DNA of 64,000 nt, taken from assembly GCF_013184545.1 (NCBI RefSeq), contig NZ_JAAOJA010000011.1, positions 141,578-205,577 on the forward strand, given 5' to 3'. The notes under the pieces are model-generated. The model saw only the letters and a list, made by a program, of their open reading frames with translations. It ran no database searches and was not told the DNA's origin. The number at the start of each line of letters is the position of its first letter. Position 1 is the stretch's first letter. Positions 1 to 8,277 of the stretch are shown one piece after another. This DNA comes from Pseudomonas tumuqii. Its GTDB lineage: Bacteria; Pseudomonadota; Gammaproteobacteria; Pseudomonadales; Pseudomonadaceae. Both the position numbers and the translations under genes were made by a program.

Positions 1-75
1 AGTCGCTACTGGCCTGACCGAACTACACAACACCATTGGTGTCATAAGTGATTAGCCTCAGGATGGAGAACGGTC

Positions 76-363
76 ATGGATAGCATCAATCGCCAGTTCG
101 TCGAACAGTTGTTTGCTCCTTTACGCGTCACTTTCAGCCCGCGTCGCCCAGACGGCGGCGTTGTCCTCTCCCTGCTCGACGACGCCGACGTCACCGCCTA
201 CAGCCGGGTCCTCAGCTCCGCCCAGCGTGACGATGCGCAAGCTTTTGCACAGAGCCTTGAAGACATTCGCCTGGAACTCGCCGTTCGCTCCGGCAATATT
301 CCCGCAGAGATGCGCAAGGCGCTGAAAGAACAGAACAGCGTGCTCAATTATCACATCGACTGA
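76..363 (+). CDS. DUF3509-like small conserved protein
   Basis: A 95-residue soluble protein with no signal peptide or membrane segment. The N-terminal half (RVTFSPRRPDGG, then VVLSLLDDADV) and the length resemble the Pseudomonas DUF3509 family of unknown function; I recognise this by pattern only. The ATG follows GGAG at a suitable distance. The gene stands alone and ends at a strong hairpin terminator. No catalytic motif is visible, so no function is proposed. Confidence 0.6.
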   Translation: MDSINRQFVEQLFAPLRVTFSPRRPDGGVVLSLLDDADVTAYSRVLSSAQRDDAQAFAQSLEDIRLELAVRSGNIPAEMRKALKEQNSVLNYHID

Positions 364-388
364 AATAGCCAGCCCAGCCTCGCACAGC

Positions 389-426
389 AAAATGCCGCTC
401 ACTTGAACCAAGTGAGCGGCATTTTT
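389..426. terminator. Bidirectional hairpin terminator
   Basis: Arms of 16 bp (389-404 and 410-425) pair perfectly around a 5-nt GAACC loop. The hairpin starts with AAAA and ends with TTTTT, so it can terminate transcription from either side. It lies 25 bp after the DUF3509 stop codon. Confidence 0.85.
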
Positions 427-585
427 GTAACCCTAGCTGGAACCCCGGGATACGGTCGAATTGCGCAGGTGACAACTCATCGACGCGACTGGAGCTACCC
501 ATTCGCTTACTGCGTTTGCACCTTAGCCAGAGCGATACAATTCGAGCAGGCTTAGGAGCGCAGCACAGCTGCCACTCCCCTCTGA

Positions 586-1065
586 CTATCGCTTGAACTC
601 GAACTGTAGTTCGGCTCCTTCCAGCGAATCCCAGTAGTCATCACTCCGCTCATTGGTGATCAGCTTGCCATTGAGCTGAAAGGGGCTTTCTGCTGCCTGC
701 TCGGCCCGGAACAGCGGCGGCAGCAAGGCCGGTGACGGCGGTTCATCAGAGACGACGAGCGACTGCAATTCCTCAAACAAATCCGGCGGCAGGCTCAAGT
801 CGAGGTTCGCCTTGAGCGGAGGGGCAACAACAGCGTCTTTAACCACCGGTTTTTTCACAACGACGGCAGGTCGAGCAGGCTCGCTTGCCGCCTTGATCGC
901 CGGCTTGGGCGCGGGTGTGGGCGCTATATCTGCCGGCGGCGCTGGCATGACGGATACCACTGATTTGGCGGGCTCGCGCGGCACGGCGGTAGTAGTCTTT
1001 TCGTTGTCGCACGCACTCAGCGATAGCAGAGCCAGAAGTAAAAGCAAAAACCGGAAGCTGATCAT
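586..1065 (-). CDS. Proline/alanine-rich lipoprotein of unknown function
   Basis: About 160 residues with a typical lipoprotein signal: a hydrophobic leucine run followed by lipobox LSAC, so the mature N-terminus is a lipidated Cys. Residues about 25-85 are a low-complexity Pro/Ala/Val/Lys linker, probably spanning the periplasm. The C-terminal 70 residues (NLDLSLPPDLFEELQ, then ENSERSDDYWDSLEG-like sequence) look folded and acidic. The start is uncertain: GTG at 1071, TTG at 1068 and ATG at 1065 are in frame and none has a good Shine-Dalgarno sequence. ATG was chosen. The mature protein is predicted to sit in the outer membrane. Function unknown. Confidence 0.65.
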   Translation of the reverse strand: MISFRFLLLLLALLSLSACDNEKTTTAVPREPAKSVVSVMPAPPADIAPTPAPKPAIKAASEPARPAVVVKKPVVKDAVVAPPLKANLDLSLPPDLFEELQSLVVSDEPPSPALLPPLFRAEQAAESPFQLNGKLITNERSDDYWDSLEGAELQFEFKR

Positions 1066-1257
1066 CAACACGCATAGTCGCAGTAAAGAGGAAGCATCAT
1101 GCTCTCCTCTCCCCCAACTTCTAGCAAGCCCACCCTGTAGTGCTTACACAGGATTTACTCAAAGGGTGGGAAAATATCGAGCGCCGCAGCGGGTGAGAGT
1201 TTTTCACAAGCTCGTAGCCTGCCGGCCAATGCACTCCACCTTCATATCGACAGCCTG

Positions 1258-1962
1258 CTAGTGTTTTTTCTCGAGTCGTTCGAGCTGCGCCTCGATATCC
1301 AGCTGCGGGTAATCCAGTTGCAGCCGCTGCTGCAGACGCTTTGCCTCCTCGACTTTACCTGCGCGGCGCAATTCGAGCAGATGCATCAGCGCTTTTTCCG
1401 TATCCAGCTTCGCCGCCATGCCAGCCAGTGGTGCCGATTCCACAGCAGTCATGGGTAACTCGGCACTCGGCGCCGGTAGCAAAGCGCTGGCCTCATCAGC
1501 TGCCTGCTTGCCCGCATCCTCCGCCACGCCCGGTGCCGACGCACTCTTCTCAACCTTTTGCCGCGCCGATGAATAACTCCGCAGCGCCGGCGCCTGTTCG
1601 CGCAGCAGGCCTTGCGGCGCCTCGGCTTCGACCATGGGGGCGGTTGGCGCCGGCGCCATCACCGCGCGCGGCATGGGGGCGTCATAGCTATCAGGGGCTT
1701 GCTGCAGGGAGCGCCAGGTCAGGCTGACGCCTATGCCGATGCAAGCCAGCCCGGCCACTGCCAGCGACCAGCGCTGGCGACCGCCTGGGCCGAACAGCCA
1801 GGCGTGCAGGCGCTGACTCCAGTTGGACGCGCTCGACACCTGCGCGGCGCGAGCAGCAGCGAGGATGCGTGCGTCCAGCTCAGCGGAAGGCTCGGCCTGG
1901 CTATGGGCACGGAAGTGATCGAGCAACGCCTGCTCATGCGGCTCGTGTTGATCGCGGTTCAT
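1258..1962 (-). CDS. Putative anti-sigma factor, single-pass membrane protein
   Basis: A 234-residue protein. Residues 1-60 are a cytoplasmic, charged, Ala-rich helical segment, residues 65-82 form one transmembrane helix (WSLAVAGLACIGIGVSLTW), and the rest is a Pro/Ala-rich periplasmic region ending in a charged coil. The start overlaps the stop of the ECF sigma gene by 4 bp (ATGA), so the two are translationally coupled, the usual arrangement for a sigma factor and its antagonist. There is no zinc HxxxCxxC anti-sigma motif. The role is inferred from topology and position. Confidence 0.65.
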   Translation of the reverse strand: MNRDQHEPHEQALLDHFRAHSQAEPSAELDARILAAARAAQVSSASNWSQRLHAWLFGPGGRQRWSLAVAGLACIGIGVSLTWRSLQQAPDSYDAPMPRAVMAPAPTAPMVEAEAPQGLLREQAPALRSYSSARQKVEKSASAPGVAEDAGKQAADEASALLPAPSAELPMTAVESAPLAGMAAKLDTEKALMHLLELRRAGKVEEAKRLQQRLQLDYPQLDIEAQLERLEKKH

Positions 1963-2561
1963 GCAGATAGCTCCTCGGCGGCCGGGTCAGCCAGCAGCCG
2001 ACGTAATTTCTGCAACGCATAGCGTAAACGGCTTTTCACCGTTTCCGCTGGCGTGCGGGTCAACTCGGCGATCTCGTGCAACTCCAGATCGCCGTGGGCG
2101 CGCAGCAGGAATACTTCGCGTTGTTCCGGCGGCAGATCGGCCAGCGCGGCCTGCAGGCGCTCCTGGTCGCGACTCAAACTGAGCTGCTGCTCAGGGTTGG
2201 TCTCGCTGCATGGCCGGTCATGCAGCTGCTCGTCGAACGCCTCATGCCTGCCCTGCTGGCGGCCCGTTTTGCGCCAGTGATCGATCAGGCGATTGCGCGC
2301 GATCTGGTACAGCCAGGTCTTGAACAGCACCGCCTCGCGCTGCAGCGACTGGCTGCGGATCAGGCTCATCCAAGTGTCCTGGAACACCTCCTCGGCCAGC
2401 GTCGGGTCGCCGCACAGACTACAGAGAAAACGGAACAGGCCGAGGCGATGGCGTTGATAGAGCAGCGCAAAGGCCTCGGCGTCGCCCAGGCGATAACGCC
2501 GCAACAAGGCGGCGTCCTCTTCGTCGGGCAGTGGAGCAGCAGGATGGGCAGTCACGCTCAA
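1959..2561 (-). CDS. ECF-family RNA polymerase sigma factor
   Basis: A 200-residue sigma-70 group 4 protein. Region 2 spans about residues 30-98, with the core-binding and -10 recognition segment around EEVFQDTWMSLI and the motif FKTWLYQIARNRLIDHWRK. Region 4 spans about 134-190 (LPPEQREVFLLR followed by an HTH ending in ETVKSRLRYALQKLR). Region 3 is absent, as expected for ECF factors. It is the middle gene of a three-gene operon, overlapping the vWA lipoprotein gene upstream and the putative anti-sigma gene downstream by 4 bp each. It probably directs an envelope-related regulon. Confidence 0.9.
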   Translation of the reverse strand: MSVTAHPAAPLPDEEDAALLRRYRLGDAEAFALLYQRHRLGLFRFLCSLCGDPTLAEEVFQDTWMSLIRSQSLQREAVLFKTWLYQIARNRLIDHWRKTGRQQGRHEAFDEQLHDRPCSETNPEQQLSLSRDQERLQAALADLPPEQREVFLLRAHGDLELHEIAELTRTPAETVKSRLRYALQKLRRLLADPAAEELSA

Positions 2562-4282
2562 TCGACCTTGGCAGCGCTGGGTGCGGGAAGTGAAGACGGA
2601 GTTTGCAGGCTTTGCGCCAGTTCGACCAGTTGCACGAACTCGCCGCGCAGGCCGAAGCGATCCTCGCCCTTGCCGCTGCGGGCCAAGTCGGCGCTGTCGG
2701 CCAGGTCGAAATCGCCGGTGTAGCGCGCGCCTTTCAGCTGCTGGGCAAAGGCGGCAACAGCGGCGGCGAAGCGCAGATCCTCGCTGGCCTGAGCAATCGC
2801 CGGAGTGTTGCGCTGCACCTCAATGGGGATTTCCAGCAACTTACTGCTGCTCTGCTGCGGCGCCTTGTAGCGGATGCGCAGCAGTGCCAGCTCGCCCTGC
2901 TTGCCGGCGGTTTTTTCTGCCTGCTGGTAGCGCAGCGGCTCCAGCCAGCCCTTATTGCCAGCCGGAACTATTTCATAGAGCGCAGTGACGGTATGACCCG
3001 CTCCTATTTCCCCGGCATCGACCTTGTCGTTACTGAAGTCCTCACGCTTCAACGCCCGGTTTTCATAGCCGAGCAGGCGGTACTCGCTGACCTGCGCCGG
3101 GTTGAACTCGACCTGGATCTTCACGTCCTTGGCCACCGTCGCCAGGGTCGAGCCGAGCTGATCGACCAGCACCTTGCGCGCCTCGCGCAGGTTGTCGATA
3201 TAAGCGTAATTGCCATCGCCGGCATCGGCCAACTGCTCCATCAACCGCTCGTTGTAGTTATCGGTGCCGAAGCCCAGGGTGGTCAGGGAAATCCCGGTCT
3301 TGCGCTTGTCGGCCGCCAGTTGCTTGAGCGTTTCGAAGTCGCTGATACCGACGTTGAAGTCGCCATCGGTGGCCAGCAGGATGCGGTTGATGCCGTTCTT
3401 GATAAAACCCTGCTGGGCCTGCTGATAAGCCAACTGGATACCCGACTCGCCAGCGGTCGAACCACCGGCGCGGAGCTGATCGATGGCCGCGCGGATCTTG
3501 ACCTTGTCGCTGCCCGCGGTCGGCTCCAGCACCACGCTGGATGAACCGGCATAGACCACCAGGGAAACCTTATCCTCGGCACGCAATTGCTCGACCAGCA
3601 ATTTCAAGGTGCTCTGCACCATCGGCAAGCCTTCGCGCCTGTCCATCGAGCCGGAGACATCCACCAGAAACACCAGATTGGCCGGCGGCAGCTGCGCAAC
3701 CTGCATATCCGAGGCCTTGATCGCGATACGCAGCAAACGGCTCTGCGGGTTCCACGGCGTCACCGCCAGTTCGGTGCCGACGCCAAAGGGCGTGGCGCCG
3801 GTCGGCAGCGGGTAGGCATAGGGGAAATAATTGACCAGCTCCTCCAGGCGCACCGCCTCGGCCGGCGGCAACTGGCCCTGGTTGAGGAAGCGGCGGACGT
3901 TGGCATAGCTGCCGGTATCGATATCGATACTGAAGGTCGACACTGGTGATTCGGCCACGGCATGCACCGGGTTGTCGGCCAGTTTCTGGTACTGCTCGCG
4001 GTATTGCTCACGGTACGCCGACGGCAGATGATCCGCCATAGGTGCGCCAGGCTGACCCGCCGCCGGCAGCGCAGCGATGGCGGCATCACGCTGCAACTCG
4101 GTTTTTTTCGCCCGCGGCGGCATCTGGGATAGCTCAACTGCCGCGACCAGCTCCTGCTGATCGGCAACATGACTCTGCGGCGGCTCCGGTTGAGCGGCAT
4201 TGCAGGCGACCAGGGTCAGCAGCAGGCTTCCGGCAAAACCCTGCAGCAACGGTTGTGGATATAACGCACGAATCCTCGACAT
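2558..4282 (-). CDS. vWA-domain lipoprotein (YfbK-like)
   Basis: A 574-residue lipoprotein with lipobox LVAC (Cys27). A conserved N-terminal segment at about 95-180 precedes the von Willebrand A domain at about 200-380. The MIDAS metal site is visible as DVSGS at 208-212, with ATDGDFNVG further on. The C-terminal region matches the YfbK/DUF3520 architecture. The start has a clear AAGGAG Shine-Dalgarno sequence. It is the first gene of the vWA-sigma-anti-sigma operon. The vWA protein may bind a ligand or partner in the periplasm and feed into the sigma/anti-sigma pair; that link is inference from gene order. Confidence 0.85.
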   Translation of the reverse strand: MSRIRALYPQPLLQGFAGSLLLTLVACNAAQPEPPQSHVADQQELVAAVELSQMPPRAKKTELQRDAAIAALPAAGQPGAPMADHLPSAYREQYREQYQKLADNPVHAVAESPVSTFSIDIDTGSYANVRRFLNQGQLPPAEAVRLEELVNYFPYAYPLPTGATPFGVGTELAVTPWNPQSRLLRIAIKASDMQVAQLPPANLVFLVDVSGSMDRREGLPMVQSTLKLLVEQLRAEDKVSLVVYAGSSSVVLEPTAGSDKVKIRAAIDQLRAGGSTAGESGIQLAYQQAQQGFIKNGINRILLATDGDFNVGISDFETLKQLAADKRKTGISLTTLGFGTDNYNERLMEQLADAGDGNYAYIDNLREARKVLVDQLGSTLATVAKDVKIQVEFNPAQVSEYRLLGYENRALKREDFSNDKVDAGEIGAGHTVTALYEIVPAGNKGWLEPLRYQQAEKTAGKQGELALLRIRYKAPQQSSSKLLEIPIEVQRNTPAIAQASEDLRFAAAVAAFAQQLKGARYTGDFDLADSADLARSGKGEDRFGLRGEFVQLVELAQSLQTPSSLPAPSAAKVD

Positions 4283-4296
4283 GACGCATCTCCTTG

Positions 4297-4317
4297 GGGC
4301 GAAAAAGCTCTTCGCCC
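4297..4317 (-). promoter_or_regulatory. Hairpin in the leader of the vWA-sigma operon
   Basis: Perfect 7-bp arms (GGGCGAA / TTCGCCC) around a 7-nt loop lie directly upstream of the AAGGAG ribosome binding site of the vWA gene and 45 bp after the stop of the MocR gene. There is no U-run, so it is more likely an mRNA leader structure than a terminator. Confidence 0.35.
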
Positions 4318-4362
4318 TGGTAGACGCAATGCCTTACCGATTCGGGTTAACCGCGAGGACAT

Positions 4363-5802
4363 TCAGCTACTTGCCGTTGCCTCCTGGCACAACTGGCTGG
4401 CCAGCATGCCCAGGGTCATCAAGGCCCGCTCGGCCTCGCGGCTCCAGGGGATGCCGCAATTGAGGCGGATGCAGTGATTGAACTGCTCGGTGTTGCTGAA
4501 GATCAGCCCCGGCGCGATGCTGATGCCCTGCTGCAAGGCGCGCACGTGCAAGTCCTTGGTGTTGACCCGCACCGGCAGGCTGACCCAGAGGATGAAGCCG
4601 CCATTGGGCCGGGTCATCTGCGTGCCTTCGGGGAAGTACTGCTGCACCGCCAGCTGGAAGGCGCTGAGGTTCTTGCGGTATTCCTGGCGGATATAGCGCA
4701 GATGGCGGTCGTAACCGCCGTTCTCCAGGTAGGCCGCCACGGCCATCTGCGTGACGCTACAGGCCGAATGGGTGCTGAAGGTCTGCAGACGCTGGATCTC
4801 CTCCTGGTATTTGCCGGCGATGATCCAGCCGATGCGCACCCCGGGCGACAGGGTCTTGGAGAAGCTCGAGCAATACACCACCCGCCCCTCACGGTCATGC
4901 GACTTGAGTGCCTTGATCGGGCCTTGCTCGAACATCAGTTCGCCGTATATGTCGTCCTCGACGATCTGGATATCGAAATCTCCGGCCAGGCGCAGCAACT
5001 GCTTCTGTCGCGGCTCGGGGATGCTGCCGCCAAGCGGATTGCTCAGGCGTGCGGTCAAGACCAGCGCCTTGATCGGCCACTGACTGGCCGCCAGTTGCAA
5101 CGCCTCGAGGCTGATCCCCGTACTTGGATCGCTGGGAATCTCGATGACTTTCAAACCCAGCAGATCGGCCAATTGCAGCAGGCCGTAATAGGTCGGCGAC
5201 TCGGTGGCGATCAAATCCCCCGGTTTGGTCAGCACCCGCAGCGACATCTGCAGCGCATCGACGCAACCATGGGTAATCACCACTTCCGATGGGTCGACCA
5301 CCACGCCGGCATCGCGCATGCGGATCGCCACTTGGCGACGCAGCGGCTCGAAACCCGGGCTGAACATATAGCTGAAGGCGCGCGGACTCTGAAACCGGGT
5401 GACCTTGGCCAACTGCTGATGCAAGGCGCGCACCGGCAGGTAGTCGACATGCGGCACCGCCGCGCCGAGAGGGAATACCCCTTCACGGCGCGACTCGGTG
5501 AGGATCTGATTGATGATGCTGCTGCGCGTCACCAGGCTGGGACGCTCGACCCGGGCGATATCCGGGGTCGGCGCGGTCAGGGCCGGGGTCTGGTGCACAT
5601 AGAAACCGGATTGCGGACGCGCGCGAATCAGGCCCTGGTCCTCCAGGTTGGCGTAGGCCTGCAACACCGTGGCATGACTGACGCTGAGCTGCGAACTCAT
5701 CTTGCGCACCGACGGTACCCGCTCTCCCGGCTGATAGACGCCGCGACGGATGTCTTCCGCCAATTGCTGGGCGATACGCTGATAGAGCAACAGACTGGTC
5801 AT
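4363..5802 (-). CDS. MocR-family regulator (GntR HTH plus PLP aminotransferase fold)
   Basis: A 479-residue fusion. Residues 1-70 form a GntR winged helix (ERVPSVRKMSSQLSVSHATV, then ARPQSGFYV). Residues about 110-475 form a fold-type I aminotransferase domain. Visible PLP residues are SNPLGG at 254-259, DDIYGE at 283-288 and the Schiff-base Lys316 in SFSKTLSPG. MocR proteins sense PLP adducts and regulate a neighbouring pathway or themselves. No amino-acid or vitamin gene lies next to it, so autoregulation or a distant target is likely. Two direct repeats upstream look like its operator. Confidence 0.9.
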   Translation of the reverse strand: MTSLLLYQRIAQQLAEDIRRGVYQPGERVPSVRKMSSQLSVSHATVLQAYANLEDQGLIRARPQSGFYVHQTPALTAPTPDIARVERPSLVTRSSIINQILTESRREGVFPLGAAVPHVDYLPVRALHQQLAKVTRFQSPRAFSYMFSPGFEPLRRQVAIRMRDAGVVVDPSEVVITHGCVDALQMSLRVLTKPGDLIATESPTYYGLLQLADLLGLKVIEIPSDPSTGISLEALQLAASQWPIKALVLTARLSNPLGGSIPEPRQKQLLRLAGDFDIQIVEDDIYGELMFEQGPIKALKSHDREGRVVYCSSFSKTLSPGVRIGWIIAGKYQEEIQRLQTFSTHSACSVTQMAVAAYLENGGYDRHLRYIRQEYRKNLSAFQLAVQQYFPEGTQMTRPNGGFILWVSLPVRVNTKDLHVRALQQGISIAPGLIFSNTEQFNHCIRLNCGIPWSREAERALMTLGMLASQLCQEATASS

Positions 5803-5824
5803 GGCCGCCTTCCCGCTTTATTGA

Positions 5825-5867
5825 ACCGTTACAGTAACCCGACGAACCGAAAGTGCACCGGTACAGT
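5825..5867. promoter_or_regulatory. Candidate MocR operator: two direct repeats
   Basis: ACCGTTACAGT (5825-5835) and ACCGGTACAGT (5857-5867) differ at one of 11 positions and are 32 bp apart, about three helical turns, so they lie on the same DNA face. They start 23 bp upstream of the MocR start codon. Paired direct repeats are the usual operator form for MocR dimers. The rest of the 357-bp gene-free stretch 5803-6159 holds an inverted repeat and a REP-like palindrome, described separately, and nothing else I can support. Confidence 0.55.
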
Positions 5868-5918
5868 TCCATAAATTGTGGACGACACAGCGGCGATCCG
5901 CCAGCGACTGCAGTGGAA

Positions 5919-5952
5919 CAATTCAATAACAAGCCAACTGTTTGTTGAATTG
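5919..5952. repeat. AT-rich inverted repeat upstream of the MocR gene
   Basis: CAATTCAA (5919-5926) and TTGAATTG (5945-5952) are perfect inverted arms. AACA/TGTT extends the pairing inward, leaving a loop of AGCCAAC. It could be an operator for another dimeric regulator or a weak hairpin. Confidence 0.4.
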
Positions 5953-6053
5953 CTCGCCTCCTCCAGGCCGCTGCGATCCTGGCTAGGGGCGGCGATAAAT
6001 CGCGGGCAGAAAAAAACCGGTGCACCCGGGCAGAGGGAGGCGCCTGGATCAGC

Positions 6054-6074
6054 GTAGCCCGGATGCAATCCGGG
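6054..6074. repeat. REP-like palindrome
   Basis: GTAGCCCGGAT-GCA-ATCCGGG contains a 7-bp perfect palindrome (CCCGGAT/ATCCGGG) with a 3-nt loop. This is the common intergenic GTAGCCCGGATG-type repeat of pseudomonads and other proteobacteria. Only one copy was seen in this window. Confidence 0.5.
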
Positions 6075-6159
6075 AAGATCGTTGACGATGCTCCGGCCCC
6101 GGCTTTGACAAACTCGGTAGGTGCACGGCAGGCAGGACTTGCGCATGCCGAGGCACGGT

Positions 6160-6978
6160 TCAGCGTGCCAGGCCCAGACGCCCCTGCTCGTCGGAGAACA
6201 CGATCTCGACCCGGCGGTTCTGTGCCCGCCCCATGGCCGAAGCATTCTCTGCGACCGGGAAGCTCTCGCCATGGCCCTGTACTTCGATACGCTTGCTATC
6301 GATGCCCAGGTCGATCAAGACGTCGGCGACGGTTTGCGCCCGTGCGCGGGACAGTTCGAGGTTTTCCAGCTTGTCGCCACGACTGTCGGTATAGCCCTCG
6401 ATGCGTACCACCCGGCGCGGATTCAGTTGCAGGAACTGCACCAGCTTCAGCACCGTACGATTTGCCGACGCTTTCAGATTGGCCTGTCCTGCATCGAACA
6501 GCACATCGCCCAGGGTCATCACCAAGCCACGTTCGGTTTCGCTGGTTGCCAGGCTGACCATCTGCTCTTCCAGCCAGTTACTCTGCTCCTGCACACTGAG
6601 CAACTTGGCCTCACGCAGGGCCAGCTGCAGGCGCTGGCGCTCCAACTCGAGCTTGGCCGCCCGCTCCTGATTCAGGTTCAAGGCACTGTTTTGCCCGGCG
6701 ATTTCGCTGTAACGCTGACTGAGGTAGGCGTAATGGCTAACGTCATCCGTACTGCCCCAATAGCTCGACAAGCGGTCTGCACGGGCCAGGGACTCACCCG
6801 CACGGATCACATCTTTCGGTGCGCTGCGCAGCACATCGGAGTTTTCCTTTACCGCCTGAAAGCTGCTGCGGGCCGCCTCGAGTGCCTCATTGCTGCTCTG
6901 CTGCTGCGAACCCGCGCAACCACTCAGCAGCAACGCCGACAGAACGCCTCCCAGCAGCGGGATCCGAGCATTCATCAC
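6160..6978 (-). CDS. OmpA-family peptidoglycan-binding lipoprotein
   Basis: A 272-residue lipoprotein with lipobox LSGC (Cys21). Residues about 30-150 are a helical DUF4398-like region with many Ala/Gln/Glu heptads. Residues about 155-265 are the OmpA/Pal/MotB domain, with motifs RIEGYTDSRGD, LSRARAQTVADVLIDLGI and NRRVEIVF. The domain binds peptidoglycan and tethers it to the membrane. The start overlaps the stop of the upstream DUF4398 lipoprotein gene by 4 bp, so the pair is co-translated and probably works together. Confidence 0.88.
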   Translation of the reverse strand: MMNARIPLLGGVLSALLLSGCAGSQQQSSNEALEAARSSFQAVKENSDVLRSAPKDVIRAGESLARADRLSSYWGSTDDVSHYAYLSQRYSEIAGQNSALNLNQERAAKLELERQRLQLALREAKLLSVQEQSNWLEEQMVSLATSETERGLVMTLGDVLFDAGQANLKASANRTVLKLVQFLQLNPRRVVRIEGYTDSRGDKLENLELSRARAQTVADVLIDLGIDSKRIEVQGHGESFPVAENASAMGRAQNRRVEIVFSDEQGRLGLAR

Positions 6979-7325
6979 AGCTCCCCCAACTGCTTGCGCA
7001 GGCGATTGATCCGGTTATTCAGTTCGTTCAGCTGGTCCTGACTTTTCTGCGTCAACACCCGAGCTTCCGCCAGACGGGCATCCAGTTCGGCCTGCTCGGC
7101 AAGCACCCGCGCCTCCTTGAAGGCATCACGTTGCATGGCAGATTGAGCCTGCAGCAATTTGGCTTCGGCCATTGCCAGTTCAGCTACCTGCTCATCGGCA
7201 CCAACAGCCTTGGCTTGCGCCAAGGCTTGCTCGGTAAGGCGCAATTGCTCGGTCGGTGCCGGATCGCTGGCGCAACCGGTCAAACTCAGCACCACCATTG
7301 CGGCGCATGAAAATCGATTAATCAC
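6975..7325 (-). CDS. DUF4398 lipoprotein
   Basis: A 116-residue protein with lipobox LTGC (Cys18). The rest is an Ala/Glu/Gln-rich helical coiled coil typical of DUF4398. It overlaps the OmpA-family gene by 4 bp and lies 10 bp after the solute-binding protein gene, so all three may form one transcript. Function unknown; probably an outer-membrane-anchored partner of the OmpA-family protein. Confidence 0.8.
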   Translation of the reverse strand: MINRFSCAAMVVLSLTGCASDPAPTEQLRLTEQALAQAKAVGADEQVAELAMAEAKLLQAQSAMQRDAFKEARVLAEQAELDARLAEARVLTQKSQDQLNELNNRINRLRKQLGEL

Positions 7326-7335
7326 AAAAAACTTC

Positions 7336-8163
7336 CTACGGATTCGGGACGCTTGCGGGTTGCAACTGCTGCTCTTTCCAGCGCAATAGGTTGTCCTGCA
7401 GCAAGGTTTCCGGCAGGCCGGCAGCGATCGATTCTGTCATCTTTTTCGCCAGTTGTCCGCGCAGCCAGGGATCGTTGCATGCCGAGTTGTGCGACAGGGT
7501 CAGGTACAGACCCTCGCTGGAAATAGGCGGATCCAGCACCAGCAGGTTATCTTCCATGCTCAGCGTTTCGGCCAGAGCCAGACCGGGAAAACGCTCGTAG
7601 AGGACATAATCGGTACGCCCCAGCAACAGCTTTTGAAAGGCCTGAGCCAGGCTGGACACACCCTCCAAGGTCAGGTTGGCCTTGGCATAGGTATCGAACT
7701 GCTGACCGAAGCTGTTATTCACCAACGTGCCACCAGTGCGGCCCTGCAGGTCGGCCCAACTGGCGTAGGGAAACTCCGCGCCTTTACGCACCCAGACCAC
7801 GCTTGGGGTGAAGAAAAACGCCGGGTGCACATAATCCATGGTTTCCAGACGCGGCAAGGTCAGAAAAGCACCGGCGATCAAATCGACCCGCCCCGTGCGC
7901 ACCTCGTCTTGGGCGCGAGACCAGGGCCCGGTATAGATCACATCGATCACCAGATCCAACTCTTTGGCCAAATGCTTGAGCAAGTCGGCATTGGCACCGA
8001 TCAACTGCTGCGGATTCTGCGGGTCACGCCACAAATAAGGCGGATACTCCGGATTGCCGGTGGCGACCAGGCGCTCACACTTGCCGGCGGCAGCACTCAA
8101 CCCTGGCAACAGCGCCACGCCGAGCAAAAGCATTACGGATTTCAACAACCCACGTTCGAGCAT
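7336..8163 (-). CDS. Periplasmic solute-binding protein (family 3 type)
   Basis: A 275-residue protein with a cleavable signal peptide (hydrophobic to about residue 26, ending LSAAA). The mature part begins with ATGNPEYPPYLWRD and continues with GANADLLKHLAKEL and GRVDLIAGAFLTLPR, matching the SBP_bac_3 family that binds polar amino acids. There is no ABC permease or ATPase gene nearby, so it is an orphan binding protein, possibly a sensor or an unlinked transporter component. The ATG follows GAGAAG. Ligand not predictable. Confidence 0.8.
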   Translation of the reverse strand: MLERGLLKSVMLLLGVALLPGLSAAAGKCERLVATGNPEYPPYLWRDPQNPQQLIGANADLLKHLAKELDLVIDVIYTGPWSRAQDEVRTGRVDLIAGAFLTLPRLETMDYVHPAFFFTPSVVWVRKGAEFPYASWADLQGRTGGTLVNNSFGQQFDTYAKANLTLEGVSSLAQAFQKLLLGRTDYVLYERFPGLALAETLSMEDNLLVLDPPISSEGLYLTLSHNSACNDPWLRGQLAKKMTESIAAGLPETLLQDNLLRWKEQQLQPASVPNP

Positions 8164-8277
8164 GGCGACTTCTCGGCTGAACTTTTGATGGACTTTCAGG
8201 GCACGCGAACACTGGTGGATGCTGGCTGCATGTTAGCGTACAACCGGCTCAATAATAATTCGCGATAAGGGCGCGCC

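Noticed and set aside
1129..1170. CCCACCCT/AGGGTGGG inverted repeat with an inner CCTGT/ACAGG
   Set aside because: Could be a hairpin in the lipoprotein leader, but the loop is long and there is no U-run or known motif.
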